Below are positions 16,023 to 23,981 of a stretch of 33,230 nucleotides of DNA, piece after piece. The notes beneath the pieces are model-generated. The model did no database searches. It saw only the letters and a list, made by a program, of their open reading frames with translations, and was not told the origin of the DNA. Both the position numbers and the translations under genes were made by a program. Origin of the DNA: Acidobacteriota bacterium (lineage in GTDB: Bacteria; Acidobacteriota; Terriglobia; Versatilivoradales; Versatilivoraceae); contig JAJECY010000265.1 of the NCBI GenBank assembly GCA_022821775.1, positions 1-33,230 of the forward strand, in the 5' to 3' direction. The first letter of the stretch is position 1. Each line of letters starts with the position of its first letter.

Positions 16023-16292
16023 ATGCAGAAAATCGACAAGGCCGAATACGAAAAGCGCCTCAAGCGGATCAGCGAACTGTTCTCCAGCATGGTCGTTCAC
16101 GCCGACGAGCTGTCCACTTACCGCTGCCCCTACAAGAACCGCTTCGATCAGTGTACGGCCAAGTTCGGGTGCCGCAACCAGCGACGGCCCCCGGTCAAGG
16201 GGGACCTTCTGCTCTGTGCCGGAGACGACAAGCTGGACTACCGCAGTGCCTGGGAGACCCAGGCCGAGGACGGCGGCGAGCCCGGGCGGTGA
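16023..16292 (+). CDS. Small four-cysteine protein between corrinoid protein and RACo
   Basis: An 89-residue protein from ATG 16023, five nt after the corrinoid gene. A basic/acidic helical N-terminus (about 1-30) is followed by C35-x8-C44-x5-C50-x14-C65 within CPYKNRFDQCTAKFGC and DLLLCAG. The spacing could hold a Zn2+ ion or an Fe-S cluster. I do not recognise a named family. Its TGA overlaps a GTG that is in frame with the RACo gene, so the two are tightly linked. It could be an electron donor, assembly factor or adaptor for corrinoid reactivation; this is inferred from position only. Confidence 0.8.
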   Translation: MQKIDKAEYEKRLKRISELFSSMVVHADELSTYRCPYKNRFDQCTAKFGCRNQRRPPVKGDLLLCAGDDKLDYRSAWETQAEDGGEPGR

Positions 16293-16309
16293 CTGAGACA
16301 GGACACTCG

Positions 16310-17950
16310 ATGGGCACCATTCGGCACAATGATCGAAGCCTCGAGCTGGAGGCGGGCAGGACGCTTTTCGACTACGCAGACGAGTTGCGGGTCCAGGTGC
16401 CCACCTCCTGCGGCAGGACCGGATCCTGTCATGAGTGCATTGTAGAAGTTCAGCAGGGGATGGACGCGCTCTGTCCCCGAAGCCCCAGCGAATCCTTCCT
16501 GCGCGACCCCTACCGGTTGGCCTGCCAGTCGGCTGTAGTCGACGACAGCGGCGATGTCGGCTTCTCGCCCCTCCGGCGCAAACCCCAGATTCTCACCCGT
16601 GCAACCCCGGTCAAGACATCGAGGCTGGATCCGATGGTGGTCCGCCAGGGCGATGAAGTCCTCTACGACGGGCAGGTCATCGACCGCTACCGGGGACATC
16701 TGTACGGGCTTGCCATGGACCTGGGCACCACCACCGTGGTGATCGAACTGGTGGATCTGGAGAACGGCGAGACCCTGGCGGTCGCTTCCTTCGAGAACCC
16801 GCAGCGATTCGGTGGAAGCGACATCATGAATCGGATTTCCTACGACGGGGGGCCGTTTCAAGGCGAGCTGCACCAGGCCATTGTCAAGGGTCTCAACTTC
16901 GAGATCCGTGAGCTCTGCAAGCGGCTGCGCGTTCGTCGCCGGGAGATCTACGAGGTGGCGGTGGCCGGCAACTCCACCATGCGCGACCTCTTCTTCGGTC
17001 TGGACGTCCAGAGCATCGGGCAGAAGCCGTACAAGTCTTTGATCGAGCACGAAGTTCTCGACGGAAAGCGCCGGAGCATGTCCCTCACCGTCGAGGCCGC
17101 CAGTCTGGGGGTCCAGGTCCATCCCCGGGCCCGCATCTTCGGACTGCCCCTGATCGCCAGCCACGTGGGGGCCGATACGGCTGCCGACCTGGTGGCCATA
17201 GACATGGAACGTCAGGACGAAGTCACCATGCTGGTGGACGTGGGGACCAACACCGAAGTGGTGGTCGGGAACGGAGAACGCATGATGACGGCCTCCTGTC
17301 CGGCCGGCCCCGCATTCGAAGGGGGCCTGGTCAAGTACGGCATGCCGGGATGCGAGGGGGCCATCGAGTCCATCGGCGCCGTCAACGGACGCTTCGACTA
17401 TCGAACCATCGGCGGCGTGGAGCCCCAGGGGATTTGCGGATCCGGACTGATCGACCTGTTGGCCGAGCTGCGCCGCACCGATCAGATGACACCCAAGGGG
17501 GTTTTCCCCGACAGGGCCTTCGAAATCAACGTCGTTCCGGAGCACGGGATCACGCTCTCCAGAGAGGATGCCAGCAACCTGGCGCAGGCCAAGGCGGCCA
17601 ACTTCTGTGGCCAGTACATTGTCATGCGGCGTTTCGGCATCGCTCCGGGAGACGTCCGACGGCTCTACCTGGCAGGAGGCTTCGCCAACTACGTCAATGT
17701 GGCCAATGCCATCGATATCGGATTCCTGGCGCCGGTGGATCGGGATCGCATCGTCAAGGTGGGCAATGCGGCGGTGCAGGGAGCCAAGGCGGTGCTGCTC
17801 TCCCGCAGCCGGCGGGAATCCCTGGAGCGCCTGATCGGGCGGATCGAGCACGTCGAACTGGAAACGACGCCGGATTTCTTCGAAGTCTTCGTAGAGGGTT
17901 GTCAATTCAAGCCCATGCCTCAAGAAACCGCCGACCTGAAGGTGGGGTAG
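16310..17950 (+). CDS. RACo-type corrinoid activation protein (2Fe-2S + ASKHA domain)
   Basis: Reductive activator of corrinoid proteins: it uses ATP to return inactive Co(II) to Co(I). The 546-residue product has an N-terminal 2Fe-2S ferredoxin domain with C34-x5-C40-x2-C43 and C72, a linker, and a large ASKHA ATPase/DUF4445 domain. The latter shows GLAMDLGTTTVVIELVDLE, VAVAGNSTMRDLFFGLD, MLVDVGTNTEVVVGNG, CPAGPAFEGG, ICGSGLIDLLAEL and LAGGFANYVNVANAIDIGFL. ATG 16310 is preferred, with a weak AGGA site; GTG 16289 overlaps the previous stop and would add seven residues. It is two nt from the next gene, so this core is certainly one transcript. Its presence shows that the corrinoid protein must work as Co(I). 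Confidence 0.95.
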   Translation: MGTIRHNDRSLELEAGRTLFDYADELRVQVPTSCGRTGSCHECIVEVQQGMDALCPRSPSESFLRDPYRLACQSAVVDDSGDVGFSPLRRKPQILTRATPVKTSRLDPMVVRQGDEVLYDGQVIDRYRGHLYGLAMDLGTTTVVIELVDLENGETLAVASFENPQRFGGSDIMNRISYDGGPFQGELHQAIVKGLNFEIRELCKRLRVRRREIYEVAVAGNSTMRDLFFGLDVQSIGQKPYKSLIEHEVLDGKRRSMSLTVEAASLGVQVHPRARIFGLPLIASHVGADTAADLVAIDMERQDEVTMLVDVGTNTEVVVGNGERMMTASCPAGPAFEGGLVKYGMPGCEGAIESIGAVNGRFDYRTIGGVEPQGICGSGLIDLLAELRRTDQMTPKGVFPDRAFEINVVPEHGITLSREDASNLAQAKAANFCGQYIVMRRFGIAPGDVRRLYLAGGFANYVNVANAIDIGFLAPVDRDRIVKVGNAAVQGAKAVLLSRSRRESLERLIGRIEHVELETTPDFFEVFVEGCQFKPMPQETADLKVG

Positions 17951-17952
17951 CC

Positions 17953-19593
17953 ATGAATCCGCCCACCTTGAACTCCAGCCCCTCCGGCAGTTCCTGGGTG
18001 AAGCAGCCGCTGGCCCAACTGCTGCAGCAGACCGACTCCTTTGTGACTTGCATCGAACTCGTGACCTCCCGCGGCATCATCACCGAGCGTAGCGGACGCC
18101 GCGTTCTGGACCTGGCTCGCGGCCTGGCCCGGCATCCGCAGGTCCATGCCCTCAGCATCACCGACAATCCCGGGGGCAACGCCATGCTGAGCGCCGACAC
18201 CCTGGGGACCGATCTGATCGCGCGGGGGCAGGAGGTGATCATCCATCTCTCCTGCAAGGACTGGAACCGGAATGCCCTCCAAAGCCGGGGGTGGAAGCTG
18301 GCCAGCGAGGGATTCAACAACATTCTGGCCCTGTCCGGCGACTGTCCCACCGGCGGATACGCGGGTCAGGCCGGCGGCGTTTTCGACATCGATTCGGTTG
18401 GGCTGCTCAAGATGTATTCGGACATGAACGCCGGCTTGAGGGAAGAAGGGCGGGGTGAAGCCACCATGGCGCCCACCCGGTTCTTCCTGGGGGCGGTGGT
18501 CACCAACTTCAAGCGGCACGAACGCGAGGTGATGCCCCAATACTTCAAGCTGGCGCTGAAGGTCAGGAGCGGGGCCCAGTTCATCATCAATCAGATCGGC
18601 TACGACTCGCGCAAGCAGGACGAGCTGCTGAAGGCCATGAGCCACTACGGGTTGCAGGTTCCGGTGCTGGCCAACGTCTACGTGCTCAGCCGGCCCGCGG
18701 CCCGCTTTTTCAACAGCGGCGCCATCCCCGGCGTTGTCGTGACCGATGAGCTGCTGAGCCTGGTGGAAAAGCAGGCAAAGTCGCCGGACAAGGGACGGGC
18801 CTTCTTCCTGGAGCTTGCAGCCAAGCAGTGCGCCATCGCCCGCGGCCTGGGATATAGGGGAGTCTACCTGGGAGGGCACCTGAAGCTGGAACACTATGCC
18901 CGGGTGCTCTCCATCGCCGACAGTTTCGCCGAGAACGACTGGAAGGACTTCGCCAGAGAGATCCGGTTTCCGCAGAAGGACGAGTTCTATCTCTTTGACG
19001 GCAATGCCGAGACCGGCCTCAGCTCCACCGAGATCAACCCCTCCTACCTGGCGTCCAAGACCCCGGAGGCCCTCGACGCTCTGCAGGGCCGGCTTCCCCT
19101 GAACTACAAGCTCAATCGCTGGGTTCACGAGCGGGTTTTTGAGAGTGGGAGCCCGGGATTCCCCCTGGGTCAGGGATTCTACCGGACGGTGGAGCGGTCC
19201 GCTCCGGGGGTGCGGAAGGCCTTGCACGGGATGGAGCATGCTTTTAAGATAGTGGGCTTCGATTGCCGCGACTGCGGGGATTGCTCTCTGCCGGACATCG
19301 CCTATCTGTGTCCGGAGTCCCAGTGCGCCAAGAACCAGCGGAACGGCCCCTGCGGGGGGACCCGGCAGGGCAAGTGCGAGGTGGGTGAAAAGGATTGCAT
19401 CTGGGCGCTGGCCTACGATCGCTTGAAGGCTTACGGCGAGGAAGAACGCATGCTGGAGCGTCCGGTGGTCTTCCGCAACGGTGCTCTCAGAGGTACCAGC
19501 GCCTGGGCCAACGCCTTCCTGGGCCGTGACCACCATGCGGCCGCCGGAGAGAGTGGAGAGGCCTCCCGGGCCGGTCCCTCGAAAAAGGGATGA
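17953..19593 (+). CDS. metF: Methylenetetrahydrofolate reductase fused to MetV-like cysteine-rich C-terminal domain
   Basis: A 546-residue fusion. Residues about 25-330 form an MTHFR (MetF) barrel: CIELVTSRGI, HALSITDNPGGNA, IIHLSCKDWNRNAL, NNILALSGDCPTGG and FIINQIGYDSRKQDELL. Residues about 420-490 form a MetV-type (MTHFR_C) cysteine-rich domain with C438-x2-C441-x2-C444, C453, C458, C467, C475 and C482 (for example CRDCGDC and CAKNQRNGPCGG). In acetogens MetF and MetV are usually separate and the cysteine domain links to electron carriers. Here the enzyme probably runs as methyl-H4folate oxidase, feeding methyl groups to methylene-H4folate. It begins two nt after RACo and is followed by 90 nt before the pterin methyltransferase. 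The last 30 residues look disordered. Confidence 0.93.
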   Translation: MNPPTLNSSPSGSSWVKQPLAQLLQQTDSFVTCIELVTSRGIITERSGRRVLDLARGLARHPQVHALSITDNPGGNAMLSADTLGTDLIARGQEVIIHLSCKDWNRNALQSRGWKLASEGFNNILALSGDCPTGGYAGQAGGVFDIDSVGLLKMYSDMNAGLREEGRGEATMAPTRFFLGAVVTNFKRHEREVMPQYFKLALKVRSGAQFIINQIGYDSRKQDELLKAMSHYGLQVPVLANVYVLSRPAARFFNSGAIPGVVVTDELLSLVEKQAKSPDKGRAFFLELAAKQCAIARGLGYRGVYLGGHLKLEHYARVLSIADSFAENDWKDFAREIRFPQKDEFYLFDGNAETGLSSTEINPSYLASKTPEALDALQGRLPLNYKLNRWVHERVFESGSPGFPLGQGFYRTVERSAPGVRKALHGMEHAFKIVGFDCRDCGDCSLPDIAYLCPESQCAKNQRNGPCGGTRQGKCEVGEKDCIWALAYDRLKAYGEEERMLERPVVFRNGALRGTSAWANAFLGRDHHAAAGESGEASRAGPSKKG

Positions 19594-19683
19594 CGGGAAC
19601 ACCATCAGGACAGGGCTGAAACGGCAGGAAAGACGGAAGGCAATCACAGGCCGTATCCAGCGACACGACGAGAAAGTAGGGCC

Positions 19684-20718
19684 ATGAACAGGAATGGGAA
19701 CCAGGTTCAGTTCACGACCATCGGCGAGAACATTCACACCACGCGGGTCTTGTTGAGAAAGGGGAAGCGCATCGTCGAGAATCCCGACGGCGTGGAATCG
19801 GTCGTCTACAGGACTGCCGCGGGAGAGACCCGGTACCTGCCCATCCCGGAAGCGGTCAAGCGTACCCAGGATTACCAGGAGGGTCGGGTCAAGCACGTGA
19901 AAATCGCCGTCCTGGCGGCCCAGGCCGGTGGCCCGGAGTCGGAAGAGGGGCTTACTTATCTCCGCTACCTGGTAGAGCGGCAGTTATCGGCGGGCGTGGA
20001 CTACCTCGACCTGAATGTGGACGAGGTGTCCCTCAAGCTGAATGAGCAGAAGGAGGCCATGCAGTGGCTGGTTCGAACGGTGCAGTCCATGAGCACCGTG
20101 CCGGTTTCGGTGGATTCCTCCAACATCGAGATCATTCAGGCCGGCCTGGAGGCCTGCCGTGACGAGGCGGAGAGGAACCTGCTGAATTCGGCCTCCCTGG
20201 AGCGCCTGGAAGCCCTGGACCTGGCCCGGGACCACGACACCAGGGTCATCGTGACGGCGGCCGGCGAGAAGGGGATGCCGCAAAACGAGGTGGAGCGCCT
20301 GGAAAATGCCTCGCGCATGGTGGAGGCCGCCCTGGCCAGGGGGATCTCCCTGGACAGCATCTACGTGGATGTCCTGGTGTTTCCCATCTCGGTCGACGGC
20401 CGGTTCGGCCATCATGCCCTGGAGACCATCAGGCAGTTGCGGGCCCGGTACGGGTCGGAGATGCATATCACCGGGGGGCTGAGCAACGTTTCCTTCGGAC
20501 TGCCCCGCCGCCGGCTGATCAACGACGTCTTCATTCTCCTGTCCCTGGAGGCGGGAGCGGACAGCGGCATCATCGACCCGGTGGCCAGCAACCTGCAGTC
20601 GATCCTATCCATGGACCGCCAGGCCAAGCCCTACCGGATGACGGAGAATTTGCTGTTGGGCAGGGACCGTCACTGCAAGAGTTTCCTGCGGGCCTACCGC
20701 AAGGGAGAGTTGCAGTAG
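19684..20718 (+). CDS. Methyltetrahydrofolate:corrinoid methyltransferase (pterin-binding, AcsE/CmuB/MtgA-like)
   Basis: A 344-residue pterin-binding TIM barrel related to dihydropteroate synthase and AcsE. Recognisable stretches are FTTIGENIHTTRV at the N-terminus, ERQLSAGVDYLDLNVDEVS, VPVSVDSSNIEIIQAGLEAC, DSIYVDVLVFPISVD and ITGGLSNVSFGLPRRRLIND; the GGLSNVSFGLP signature is typical of methyl-H4folate methyltransferases rather than of folate synthesis. The enzyme should pass the methyl group from the corrinoid protein to tetrahydrofolate, giving methyl-H4folate for the MetF-MetV fusion. An unusual basic loop after the N-terminus (LRKGKRIVENPDG) is visible. ATG 19684 follows GAGAAAGTAGGGCC; the gap of 46 nt to the next gene has no terminator. 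Confidence 0.92.
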   Translation: MNRNGNQVQFTTIGENIHTTRVLLRKGKRIVENPDGVESVVYRTAAGETRYLPIPEAVKRTQDYQEGRVKHVKIAVLAAQAGGPESEEGLTYLRYLVERQLSAGVDYLDLNVDEVSLKLNEQKEAMQWLVRTVQSMSTVPVSVDSSNIEIIQAGLEACRDEAERNLLNSASLERLEALDLARDHDTRVIVTAAGEKGMPQNEVERLENASRMVEAALARGISLDSIYVDVLVFPISVDGRFGHHALETIRQLRARYGSEMHITGGLSNVSFGLPRRRLINDVFILLSLEAGADSGIIDPVASNLQSILSMDRQAKPYRMTENLLLGRDRHCKSFLRAYRKGELQ

Positions 20719-20764
20719 GCGGCCCGCCGCGTGCGGGGCAGCGGAGAAAGAGCAGGCTGGAATC

Positions 20765-21088
20765 ATGGCGCAGTATCAGATTCTGTTCTGGAAAGACATT
20801 CCGGCCCAGATCAAGGTCTACGAAGGCCGTCGCGGCGTTTCCAGGCCGTTGCCCGACCGCTTCCAGGTCGAGATCGACCGGGTGGCCATGGCCGAAGGCC
20901 TGGCGGGCACGGATGACTACCTGGACCAGTGGCACTGGACGGCCAGGCAGGAACGGTCCGGAACCACCCGGGAGGTTCTGGACAGTCTGGCCGAGGAGCT
21001 CGAACGGGAGTTCGACGCCCGCAAGCAGCGCCTCCGCCCCCGACGACGGGGCGGATCATTCGAGAGTAAAACAGGGGGTCGTCAATAA
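20765..21088 (+). CDS. 'Virulence factor' family small protein (PF13769-like)
   Basis: A 107-residue soluble protein. MAQYQILFWKDIPAQIKVYE, RPLPDRFQVEIDRVAMAEGL, DDYLDQWHW and the basic-acidic tail match, as I recall the family, the small 'virulence factor' proteins that occur next to MetF and corrinoid/pterin methyltransferase genes, especially in Rhizobiales and Rhodobacterales. The family name is historical and no reaction is known; context points to one-carbon or corrinoid chemistry. The last 17 or so codons (from 21034) lie in a dispersed GC-rich repeat that also occurs, inverted, at 24080-24105, so the C-terminus (LRPRRRGGSFESKTGGRQ) is probably not functional family sequence. It lies 34 nt before the SDR gene. 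Confidence 0.82.
   Translation: MAQYQILFWKDIPAQIKVYEGRRGVSRPLPDRFQVEIDRVAMAEGLAGTDDYLDQWHWTARQERSGTTREVLDSLAEELEREFDARKQRLRPRRRGGSFESKTGGRQ
21034..21075 (+). repeat. Dispersed GC-rich repeat, copy 1
   Basis: Bases 21034-21059 (CCGCCCCCGACGACGG, continuing GGCGGATCAT) recur exactly, on the opposite strand, at 24105-24080. Beyond the 26 identical bases the two copies stay similar for about 15 more (AGTAAAACA against GTGAAGAAACA). This copy forms the 3' end of the 'virulence factor' gene. Confidence 0.8.
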
Positions 21089-21122
21089 GGACGAACCACG
21101 AATGAGCACGAAGAGGTAGCCG

Positions 21123-21911
21123 ATGGCAGCAAGCAGACTGAGACTGGAGAACAAGGTGGCCTTGGTCACGGGAGCCTCTCGCGGCATAGGGAAAGCGATC
21201 GCCCTGGCCTTTGCCGAGGAGGGAGCCGCGGTGGCCGTCAACTACGCGGCCAATCGCCGCATGGCCGAAGAAGCGTGTGAAGCCATCGCTTCGGCAGGGG
21301 GCCGCGCCCTTTGCGTTCAAGCCGACGTGGGAGTGGCCGAGCAGGTGGACGCCATGGTCGGCCAGGTAGTGCAGGAATACGGGCGGATCGACATCCTGGT
21401 CAACAATGCCGGGCTGCTCAACCAGGAGCCTTCGCTGGAGGCGACCGGGGCCGGGTTCGACCGGATGGTGGAGGTCAACGTCAAGGGGGTCATCCGCTGT
21501 GCCGCGGCCGTGGCGGAGGGCATGAAGCAGCGGGGCAGGGGGAGGATCATCAACGTCTCCTCCATTGCCGCCCTGGGCACCTCCATGCCGGGAGTGACCG
21601 GTTACGCCATGACCAAGGCCTCGGTCAACATGTTTACCCGCCGGCTTGCCAGGGAGCTGGGTCCCCACGGCATCACCGTGAACGCCATCGCGCCCGGATT
21701 TATCCTCACCGACATGTCTCGGGAGGGCGCCCGGGCCAGCGGGACCTACGTCGACGGCATCGCCGAACGGACCATGCTGCGTCGAGTGGGCGAGCCGGTG
21801 GACATCGCCGGGGCGGCCCTCTTTCTGGCCTCGGACGACTCGTCCTTCATGACGGGGCAGGTGCTCACCGTGGATGGCGGGCGCATCGACTATCTCACCC
21901 ACTCGGTGTAG
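21123..21911 (+). CDS. Short-chain dehydrogenase/reductase (FabG-like)
   Basis: A 262-residue classical SDR. The NAD(P)-binding loop is T16-G-A-S-R-G-I-G23, the NNAG motif is at 94-97, and the catalytic residues are S147, Y161 and K165 (SSIAALG and YAMTKAS). ITVNAIAPGFILTDMS and the C-terminal FMTGQVLTVDGG are standard. The Arg after TGAS fits NADP(H), but cofactor choice cannot be fixed from this. The closest named relatives would be 3-oxoacyl-ACP reductases, but the position at the end of a methyl-transfer operon and before two 2-hydroxyacid dehydrogenases suggests an alcohol or hydroxy-acid substrate released from the demethylated compound. ATG 21123; 34 nt after the previous gene. Confidence 0.93.
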   Translation: MAASRLRLENKVALVTGASRGIGKAIALAFAEEGAAVAVNYAANRRMAEEACEAIASAGGRALCVQADVGVAEQVDAMVGQVVQEYGRIDILVNNAGLLNQEPSLEATGAGFDRMVEVNVKGVIRCAAAVAEGMKQRGRGRIINVSSIAALGTSMPGVTGYAMTKASVNMFTRRLARELGPHGITVNAIAPGFILTDMSREGARASGTYVDGIAERTMLRRVGEPVDIAGAALFLASDDSSFMTGQVLTVDGGRIDYLTHSV

Positions 21912-21987
21912 CCGGCCCGCCGGGCCCCGGGGGGGCCGGGTGCTTCGGACGGAATCCCGAGACCGGGTCAAAGGAAAGCAATCCCTC

Positions 21988-22968
21988 ATGCCGCCTGAAC
22001 GGATCGTATCCATCGCTCCCATCGATCGGATAGCCATCGACATCCTGCAACGGGTGGCTCCGGTGGAGATCTCGCCCTCCCCGGATGAACCGACGGTGCT
22101 CACCCTGCTTGAGGGGACCGTCGGTCTGGTGGCCCGAGGCACCGAGGGCGGCATTACGCGAAAGATCATGGAAAGCTGTCCGGCCTTGCGGGTCATCGGT
22201 CGACCCGGGGTCGGCTACGATACGGTGGATGTGGCCTTTGCCACCCGGCGGAAGATTCCGGTGGTGTACGCTCCCATCGGAGGGTTCGCCGTCGCCGAAG
22301 CGGCCCTGGCGCTGCTGATGGCCATCGTCAAGAAGGTCCAGTTGGCCGACACCATCCTCAAGCAGGGGCAGTGGCAACGCCGCTACCGGTTGAGCACGGG
22401 AGATCTGACCGGGCACACCCTGGGGATCATCGGGCTGGGTCGAATCGGAGGGCGACTGGCCCGGCTGGTGCAGAATTTCGAGATGGAGGTGCTGGGATAC
22501 GATCCCTTCCTGACGGAAGAAGCAGCCAGGGGAATGGGAGTCGAGCCGGCGCCGTTGGATGATTTGCTGCGACGTTCCGATTTCATTTCGGTGCACGTCC
22601 CCCTGGGGGAGCAGACGCGCGGCATGATCAACCGGGAGCGGATCGCCCGGATGAAGCCGGGAGCCATTTTCATCAACACTGCCCGGGGCGGGGTGGTGGA
22701 GAGCCTGGACGTACTGGCCGATGCCCTGGAGAGCGGGCACCTGGGAGCGGTGGGTCTGGACGTGTTTCCCACCGAACCCCCCGACACCTCCCACCGCCTG
22801 TTCAAACACCCCCACTTTACCGGGGCCCCCCATTTGTTGGGAGTGAGCAGCTTGGCCATGGAGCGCATCTACCGGTCCATGGCTACCGACATGGTGGCGG
22901 TCCTGCAGGGACGGCGGCCCCGATACTGCGTCAATCCGGAGGTTTGCGAGGAGCTGTTGGAGTCTTGA
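21988..22968 (+). CDS. D-isomer-specific 2-hydroxyacid dehydrogenase
   Basis: A 326-residue NAD(P)-dependent dehydrogenase that interconverts a 2-oxo acid and its D-2-hydroxy acid. The Rossmann loop G149-L-G-R-I-G154 is followed by D173-like acidic residue in LGYDPF, which favours NAD. The catalytic set is R233 (TARGG), E263 (FPTEPP) and H282 (APHLLG). The HADH signature MKPGAIFINTARGGVV is complete. ATG 21988 follows AAGGAAAG by eight nt; the frame is open to 21874 inside the SDR end, which is not family-like. It resembles phosphoglycerate/formate dehydrogenase-like members rather than the next gene, so the two are distant paralogues in tandem, 30 nt apart. Substrate is unknown. Confidence 0.93.
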   Translation: MPPERIVSIAPIDRIAIDILQRVAPVEISPSPDEPTVLTLLEGTVGLVARGTEGGITRKIMESCPALRVIGRPGVGYDTVDVAFATRRKIPVVYAPIGGFAVAEAALALLMAIVKKVQLADTILKQGQWQRRYRLSTGDLTGHTLGIIGLGRIGGRLARLVQNFEMEVLGYDPFLTEEAARGMGVEPAPLDDLLRRSDFISVHVPLGEQTRGMINRERIARMKPGAIFINTARGGVVESLDVLADALESGHLGAVGLDVFPTEPPDTSHRLFKHPHFTGAPHLLGVSSLAMERIYRSMATDMVAVLQGRRPRYCVNPEVCEELLES

Positions 22969-22998
22969 CTGATATGACATCAGGGAAGGAAGGAAACT

Positions 22999-23964
22999 AT
23001 GAGAATCGTGGTGCTTGACGGCTACACCCTGAATCCCGGAGATCTTTCATGGGAGGGTTTGGAGAAGCTGGGAACCACCGAGGTTCACGATCGAACCGAA
23101 CCCGGGCTCACCCTTCAGCGTGCAGGGGGCGCGGAGGTCGTATTGACCAACAAGACCGCCCTGGACGCGGAGGCGTTGCGCCGGCTCAAGGGCGAGGGAC
23201 TTCGTTACGTGGGGGTGCTGGCCACCGGATACAACGTGGTGGACATCCAGGCGGCCAGGCAACTGGGAATCCCCGTGACCAACGTGCCCACCTACGGGAC
23301 GGCCTCGGTGGCCCAGTTCGCCTTCGCGCTGCTGCTGGAGCTCTGCCACCATGTGCAGCTCCACAGCGATGCCGTCCGGGGGGGAGAGTGGTCCCGGAGC
23401 ATCGAATGGTGTTTCTGGAAGACGCCTCTCATCGAGCTGTCCGGGCGGACCATGGGGATCGTCGGATTCGGACGCATCGGTCGGCAGGTCGGCCGCATCG
23501 CCGACGCCATGGGCATGCGGGTCATCGCCCATGACGCCGTCACCCTCAACCCTCCCGACTATGAAGGGTTTCGCTGGACCGGCGTGGAAGAGCTGCTGCA
23601 GGAAGCCGATGTGGTCAGCCTGCACTGTCCTCTGTTCCCCGAGACCGAGGGAATGATCAATGCGGAGAGGCTGGCGATGATGAAGCCTACCGCCTTTCTT
23701 CTCAACAATTCGCGGGGGCCCCTGGTCGTCGACCAGGACCTGGCCGACGCCCTCAACGCGGGTCGGATTGCCGGGGCGGGGCTCGACGTGCTGTCGGTCG
23801 AACCTCCCCTGGAGACCAACCCCCTGCTCTCGGCCAGGAATTGCCTGGTGACCCCCCACATCTCCTGGGCGACCCGCGAGGCCCGGTCGCGGCTGATGGA
23901 CACCGTGGTTGGAAATGTGCAGAGTTTCGTCGAGAACCGGACTCAGAACGTCGTGAACCCCTGA
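22999..23964 (+). CDS. D-2-hydroxyacid dehydrogenase, hydroxypyruvate reductase/glycerate dehydrogenase type
   Basis: A 321-residue member of the D-2-hydroxyacid dehydrogenase family starting MRIVVLDGYTLNPGDLSWEG, an N-terminus characteristic of glycerate dehydrogenases (HprA). The loop G156-F-G-R-I-G161 binds NAD(P), and the catalytic residues are R239 (NNSRG), E268 (SVEPP) and H287 (TPHISW). The likely reaction is hydroxypyruvate to D-glycerate or glyoxylate to glycolate. It closes the one-carbon operon and is followed by a repeat-filled gap. Hydroxypyruvate reductase is a serine-cycle enzyme in methylotrophs, but no other serine-cycle gene is present here. ATG 22999 follows GGAAGGAAGG. Confidence 0.93.
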   Translation: MRIVVLDGYTLNPGDLSWEGLEKLGTTEVHDRTEPGLTLQRAGGAEVVLTNKTALDAEALRRLKGEGLRYVGVLATGYNVVDIQAARQLGIPVTNVPTYGTASVAQFAFALLLELCHHVQLHSDAVRGGEWSRSIEWCFWKTPLIELSGRTMGIVGFGRIGRQVGRIADAMGMRVIAHDAVTLNPPDYEGFRWTGVEELLQEADVVSLHCPLFPETEGMINAERLAMMKPTAFLLNNSRGPLVVDQDLADALNAGRIAGAGLDVLSVEPPLETNPLLSARNCLVTPHISWATREARSRLMDTVVGNVQSFVENRTQNVVNP

Positions 23965-23981
23965 GCCTGTCTGAAACAACT

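Noticed and set aside
16238-17923. 561-codon minus-strand open frame over the RACo gene
   Set aside because: Antisense shadow; the RACo domains on the plus strand are complete and the shadow shows no domain.
17920-19896. 658-codon minus-strand open frame over the MetF-MetV gene
   Set aside because: Antisense shadow without recognisable motifs; the sense strand encodes a clear MTHFR.
19684-20718. Dihydropteroate synthase (folP)
   Set aside because: The GGLSNVSFGLP signature and the corrinoid/MetF neighbourhood indicate methyl-H4folate methyltransferase.
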